Part shown: piece after piece, positions 61,166-64,000 of the stretch
Layout: each line of letters starts with the position of its first letter
Numbering within the stretch: the first letter of the stretch is position 1
Assembly: GCF_003668875.1 (NCBI RefSeq)
Contig: NZ_RAWM01000018.1
Span: forward strand, 37,280-101,279
Origin: Corallococcus interemptor
GTDB lineage: Bacteria; Myxococcota; Myxococcia; Myxococcales; Myxococcaceae
DNA: 64,000 bases
Direction of reading: 5' to 3'
Translations under genes and position numbers: made by a program
The notes under the pieces: model-generated
Database searches by the model: none
Told to the model about the DNA's origin: nothing
The model's input: only the letters and a program-made list of their open reading frames with translations

Positions 61166-63283
61166 ATGCGAATCCGCGTGCGACCCCTCTTCCTCGCCCT
61201 GACCCTGCTCGTCGGGTGCAACGGCAACCGGGATCAGCTCCTCGCGGAGATCCAGGACCCCCGTCCCGAAACCCGCGCCGCCGCCGTGCGGAAGCTGGCC
61301 GAGCAGAACAACCCGGACGACCTGGTCCTCTTCACCCGCGCCGCCAAGGACCTCTCCGCCTTCGTCCGCGGTGAAGCCGCCGGAGCGCTCGGAGAGAGCC
61401 AGGATCCGCGCGTCGTGGATCTGCTCGGCGAACTGCTGGAGGACCCGGACGAAGCCGTGCAGGGCAAGGCGGCCCTGGCGCTCGCCAAGGTGAAGAACGA
61501 CAAGGCCAAGGCGTACCTCACGCTCCAATACGGACGGCGGGGCCGCGCCACGCGCCAGGTCATCGTCCAGGCGCTCAAGAGCGCCAACGTCCCCGGCGCC
61601 ATGGCCACCGTCGTCGCCGCCGAGTCCAAGGGCCTCTGGGACCGCAACCTCCTGGCCCTCACCGAGGGCGCGCTCCCCGAACGCGTGGGCGCCGCCGAGG
61701 AGCTGGGCAAGAGCGGCCGCGCCGACGCCGTGAACCGGCTGATGCCCATGGTGCGCGACAGCCAGGTCATCCTCGCCGCCGCCGCCGTGCGCGGGCTGGG
61801 CGACGCGGGCGACACCCGCGCGGTGGCCCCCATCGCGCTCCTGCTCGACGAGAGCTTCCCGGAGCTGCGCGAGTCCGCCATCGGCGCGCTGATGAAGCTG
61901 CAGGACCCGACGGCCGCGACGAAGCTCCAGGCGGTGGCGGTGGAGAAGAGCGCGGTGAGCCCGCTGGCCATCGACGCCATCCTGACCTTCCCGCGCACGC
62001 CCACGACGGACGCCGCGCTGTGCGCCATCGCGCTCGACGGCGCCCGAGACGAGGCCCTGGACGCCGCCCGCGCCATGCGTTCGCGAGGCGGCTGCCCGGC
62101 GGAGCCCATCGCGGACCGGCTGTCGCGCCCGGCCTCCGCGGCGGCGGGACTCCAGGCCGTCGCGGGCCTGGGCCCGGCGGCGCAGGCGCTGCTGCCCAAG
62201 GTGACGCCGTGGCTCAACCAGCCGGACGCCAACCTGCGCACGCTCGCGGTCGAAGCGGTGACGAACCTGGGCGACGCCTCCGTGGTGCCCGCCATCCAGA
62301 AGCTCTACGAGCAGGAGGTCGCCGGTCTCACGGCGCTGCGCGCGGACTGGGTCCCGCAGGCGCTGCCGCAGAAGTACGCCGCGGACCTGGACCCGTCGGC
62401 CCCGCGTCCGGAAGCAGGGAAGGGCAAGGACGACAACAAGTCCGCGCGGCACGCGCAGCTCTTCGAGCGGCTCCAGGCCCTCAACGCGGCCCGAGCGAAG
62501 GAGGCCGGGCGCGTGGTGGTGCCGCCGCGAGTCCCCTCGGAGCTGAGCGACGACGTGGAGCCCGCGAAGCTGCAGCCGCTGGCCACGCTGCTGACCGCGC
62601 TGGGCAAGCTCAAGGCGCCCGGGGCGCTGGAGCTCCTCAAGGGCTACGCGGATGACGTCAGCCCGGTGCTGCGCGCGGCGGCGCTGGTGGGGCTCACGTC
62701 CGTGGGCCCCGAAGGCATCGAGGTGGTCCGCGCGGCGCTGCTGGAGCCCGACCGCGAGCTGCAGAAGACGCTGGCGCTGGCGCTGGCGGAGCAGGGCGAG
62801 GCCGGGCAGCTGGCGCTGGTGGCGTCGCTGCCGAAGATGGGCAGTGAGAAGCTGGTGGTCCTGGATGCGCTGACGCGCGTGGGGCCGACGCCGGCGTCCG
62901 CGTCGCAGGCGCTCCAGGGCGTGGTGAAGGAGGGTGGGGCGGAGGCGGCGCTCGCGGCGCAGCTTTTGGGGCGCATGGGCGCGAAGGACGCGGTGCCCAC
63001 GCTGCTCAAGGCGCTGGACGACTCCAACAGCGTGGCCCGTCGCGACGTGCTGCTGGCGCTGGGGGCCATTGGCGACGCGAAGTCGGCGGAGGTGGTGGGG
63101 CGGGACCTGTACCACGACCTGCCGGAGATCCGGGCCGCGGCGGCCACGGCGCTGCGCAAGATGAACTCGGGCGTGGAGGCCGAAGCGCTGGACGCGCTGA
63201 AGGGCGACTACTTCCGCGAGGTCCGCGTCGCGGCGGGAGCGTCGCTGACGAAGGAAGGCACGGCGGCGGGCGGGGCGCAGTGA
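61166..63283 (+). CDS. HEAT-repeat lipoprotein
   Basis: A 705-residue exported protein. MRIRVRPLFLALTLLVGC gives a lipobox with Cys18. Nearly all of the rest is helical HEAT/Armadillo-type repeats (ETRAAAVRKLAEQNNPDDLV, LSAFVRGEAAGALGESQDPR, VVDLLGELLEDPDEAVQGKA, VARRDVLLALGAIGDAKSAE and others). HEAT solenoids bind other proteins or lipids. It is followed directly by a TPR gene (stop TGA then ATG, no gap). The ATG comes 97 bases after the synthase stop. Confidence 0.9.
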   Translation: MRIRVRPLFLALTLLVGCNGNRDQLLAEIQDPRPETRAAAVRKLAEQNNPDDLVLFTRAAKDLSAFVRGEAAGALGESQDPRVVDLLGELLEDPDEAVQGKAALALAKVKNDKAKAYLTLQYGRRGRATRQVIVQALKSANVPGAMATVVAAESKGLWDRNLLALTEGALPERVGAAEELGKSGRADAVNRLMPMVRDSQVILAAAAVRGLGDAGDTRAVAPIALLLDESFPELRESAIGALMKLQDPTAATKLQAVAVEKSAVSPLAIDAILTFPRTPTTDAALCAIALDGARDEALDAARAMRSRGGCPAEPIADRLSRPASAAAGLQAVAGLGPAAQALLPKVTPWLNQPDANLRTLAVEAVTNLGDASVVPAIQKLYEQEVAGLTALRADWVPQALPQKYAADLDPSAPRPEAGKGKDDNKSARHAQLFERLQALNAARAKEAGRVVVPPRVPSELSDDVEPAKLQPLATLLTALGKLKAPGALELLKGYADDVSPVLRAAALVGLTSVGPEGIEVVRAALLEPDRELQKTLALALAEQGEAGQLALVASLPKMGSEKLVVLDALTRVGPTPASASQALQGVVKEGGAEAALAAQLLGRMGAKDAVPTLLKALDDSNSVARRDVLLALGAIGDAKSAEVVGRDLYHDLPEIRAAAATALRKMNSGVEAEALDALKGDYFREVRVAAGASLTKEGTAAGGAQ

Positions 63284-64000
63284 ATGGAGCTGCGCGCGCT
63301 CAAGGACAAGGCGGCCGAGGCCTTCAGCAAGGGCCGCTTCGCCAAGGCCGCTGAACTGTACGAGGACTACTGCCAGGCGGATCCGAAGGACCACCAGAGC
63401 CGGCTGCGCATGGGGGACGCGTGGGCCAAGGCCGGTCAGCGAGACCGCGCCGTCTCCGCGTACCAGTCCGCGGCGGAGGGCTTCGCGAAGGAGGGCTTCC
63501 TGCCGCGCGCCATCGCCGCGAGCAAGCTGATCCTCGAACTGGATCCGTCCCACCAGGGCGTGCAGCAGATGCTCGCGGACCTGTACGCGAGAAGGGGCAC
63601 ACCGGCCACGTCCCGGGCGAAGCCGAAGGAAGCCGCACCGCCATCCACGCCCGCGAATCTCGTCTCGCAGCGGGAGACTCCGCCCACCGAGACGCCCGCG
63701 CCGCTGGAGGCAGGCGGAGCGCCGGTGGACCTGTCGGATTCGCTCCCGCCCGAGCTGGCCCTGCCGGACACCCGGCCCGTCGCGGACGAGGTCGTCATCT
63801 CCGTCGAGGTGGAGCTGGAGCCCGTGACGGCCGAAGCAGTCGTATCACCCACACCATCCGCCGTACCCGCGCCGCAGGGCCAGTCCGTCCGCGTCGCCCC
63901 GCCGTCCCCACCTTCCATGCCCGAGCTTCCCCTGACCCGGACGCCCAGCGGACGCTGGCAGGCCCTCGCGCCGCCCATCACCGACGACACCGCTCCGGCC
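63284..64000 (+). CDS. TPR protein, N-terminal part (cut by window end)
   Basis: ATG follows the stop of the HEAT lipoprotein immediately, so they probably form an operon. Residues 1-110 are TPR helices (ELRALKDKAAEAFSKGRFAK, DHQSRLRMGDAWAKAGQRDR, FLPRAIAASKLILELDPS), followed by a long Pro/Ala/Glu-rich linker to the window edge. The remaining C-terminal domain is outside the window. No signal peptide. In myxobacteria such TPR starts often carry a cyclic-nucleotide or kinase-related domain behind, but this cannot be checked here. Confidence 0.85.
   Translation, partial: MELRALKDKAAEAFSKGRFAKAAELYEDYCQADPKDHQSRLRMGDAWAKAGQRDRAVSAYQSAAEGFAKEGFLPRAIAASKLILELDPSHQGVQQMLADLYARRGTPATSRAKPKEAAPPSTPANLVSQRETPPTETPAPLEAGGAPVDLSDSLPPELALPDTRPVADEVVISVEVELEPVTAEAVVSPTPSAVPAPQGQSVRVAPPSPPSMPELPLTRTPSGRWQALAPPITDDTAPA

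Noticed and set aside
57238..61227. Very long minus-strand open frame (about 1329 codons) opposite scpB and the pseudouridine synthase gene
   Set aside because: It is antisense to well-supported genes and is kept open by the in-frame 57-bp repeats and high GC; its product is a simple Ala/Glu/Arg repeat without domains.

Overview
The window looks like a chromosomal piece of a high-GC delta-type predator, most likely Myxococcota (Corallococcus/Myxococcus group). The evidence is the very strong third-position GC bias, the many lipoproteins and eukaryote-like Ser/Thr kinases, a DUF2381 (TIGR02268, myxobacterial paralogue family) gene, DUF4388 and KGG-repeat proteins, and two lipoprotein toxin/immunity pairs that resemble the myxobacterial Sit (swarm inhibition toxin) type. 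No rRNA, tRNA or CRISPR array was seen. Two genes are cut by the window ends: an RND adaptor at the left and a TPR protein at the right.

Layout. 1-4.8 kb: RND efflux adaptor and pump, a nucleotidyltransferase-like gene and a DUF2267 gene whose Shine-Dalgarno lies in a long hairpin. 4.8-12.5 kb: a minus-strand accessory block with a lipoprotein toxin/immunity pair followed (upstream in transcription) by a type I restriction-modification operon hsdR-hsdS-hsdM with 4-base overlaps; hsdS is clearly more AT-rich than its surroundings. 12.6-17.7 kb: an SDR/flavin monooxygenase operon divergent from a TetR regulator with two matching operators, a GFA-family gene, a ClpP-like protein lacking catalytic residues, and an alpha/beta hydrolase. 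17.7-23 kb: minus-strand outer-membrane barrel plus heme lipoprotein, then nhaA-ubiB. 23-31.6 kb: mutS, a pseudokinase, an XRE regulator, an active receptor-like kinase with DUF2381 partner, and a universal stress protein.

31.6-39 kb holds a secreted protein, a decayed gene remnant, a DUF3592-like membrane protein, an AmiC-type amidase with TPR-like N-terminus, and a SWIM-SNF2 helicase, ending in an unusual AT-rich patch before thiD. 40-47.6 kb: a serine-hydrolase of unclear role, a TVP38 membrane protein, then a probable stress operon (KGG protein, PII-like protein, two CPA2-type antiporters), yciO, a multi-pass membrane protein and a small exported protein. 47.7-55 kb: xerD, a heme lipoprotein, a GST, a photoactive-yellow-protein homologue with the chromophore Cys behind a perfect palindrome, a HNH-type lipoprotein toxin with DUF2019 immunity gene, and a DUF4388 protein. 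55.3-64 kb: trpS, scpA-scpB and an rRNA pseudouridine synthase whose 650-residue tail contains a near-perfect 57-bp tandem array, then a HEAT-repeat lipoprotein and a TPR protein.

Most housekeeping calls (mutS, trpS, scpA/B, xerD, thiD, nhaA, ubiB, hsdRMS) rest on clear motifs. The most interesting points are the PYP homologue, the two toxin/immunity pairs, the inactive-looking ClpP and kinase paralogues, the PII/antiporter cluster, the DUF2267 leader hairpin and the repeat-tailed pseudouridine synthase. All family assignments were made by eye without searches.
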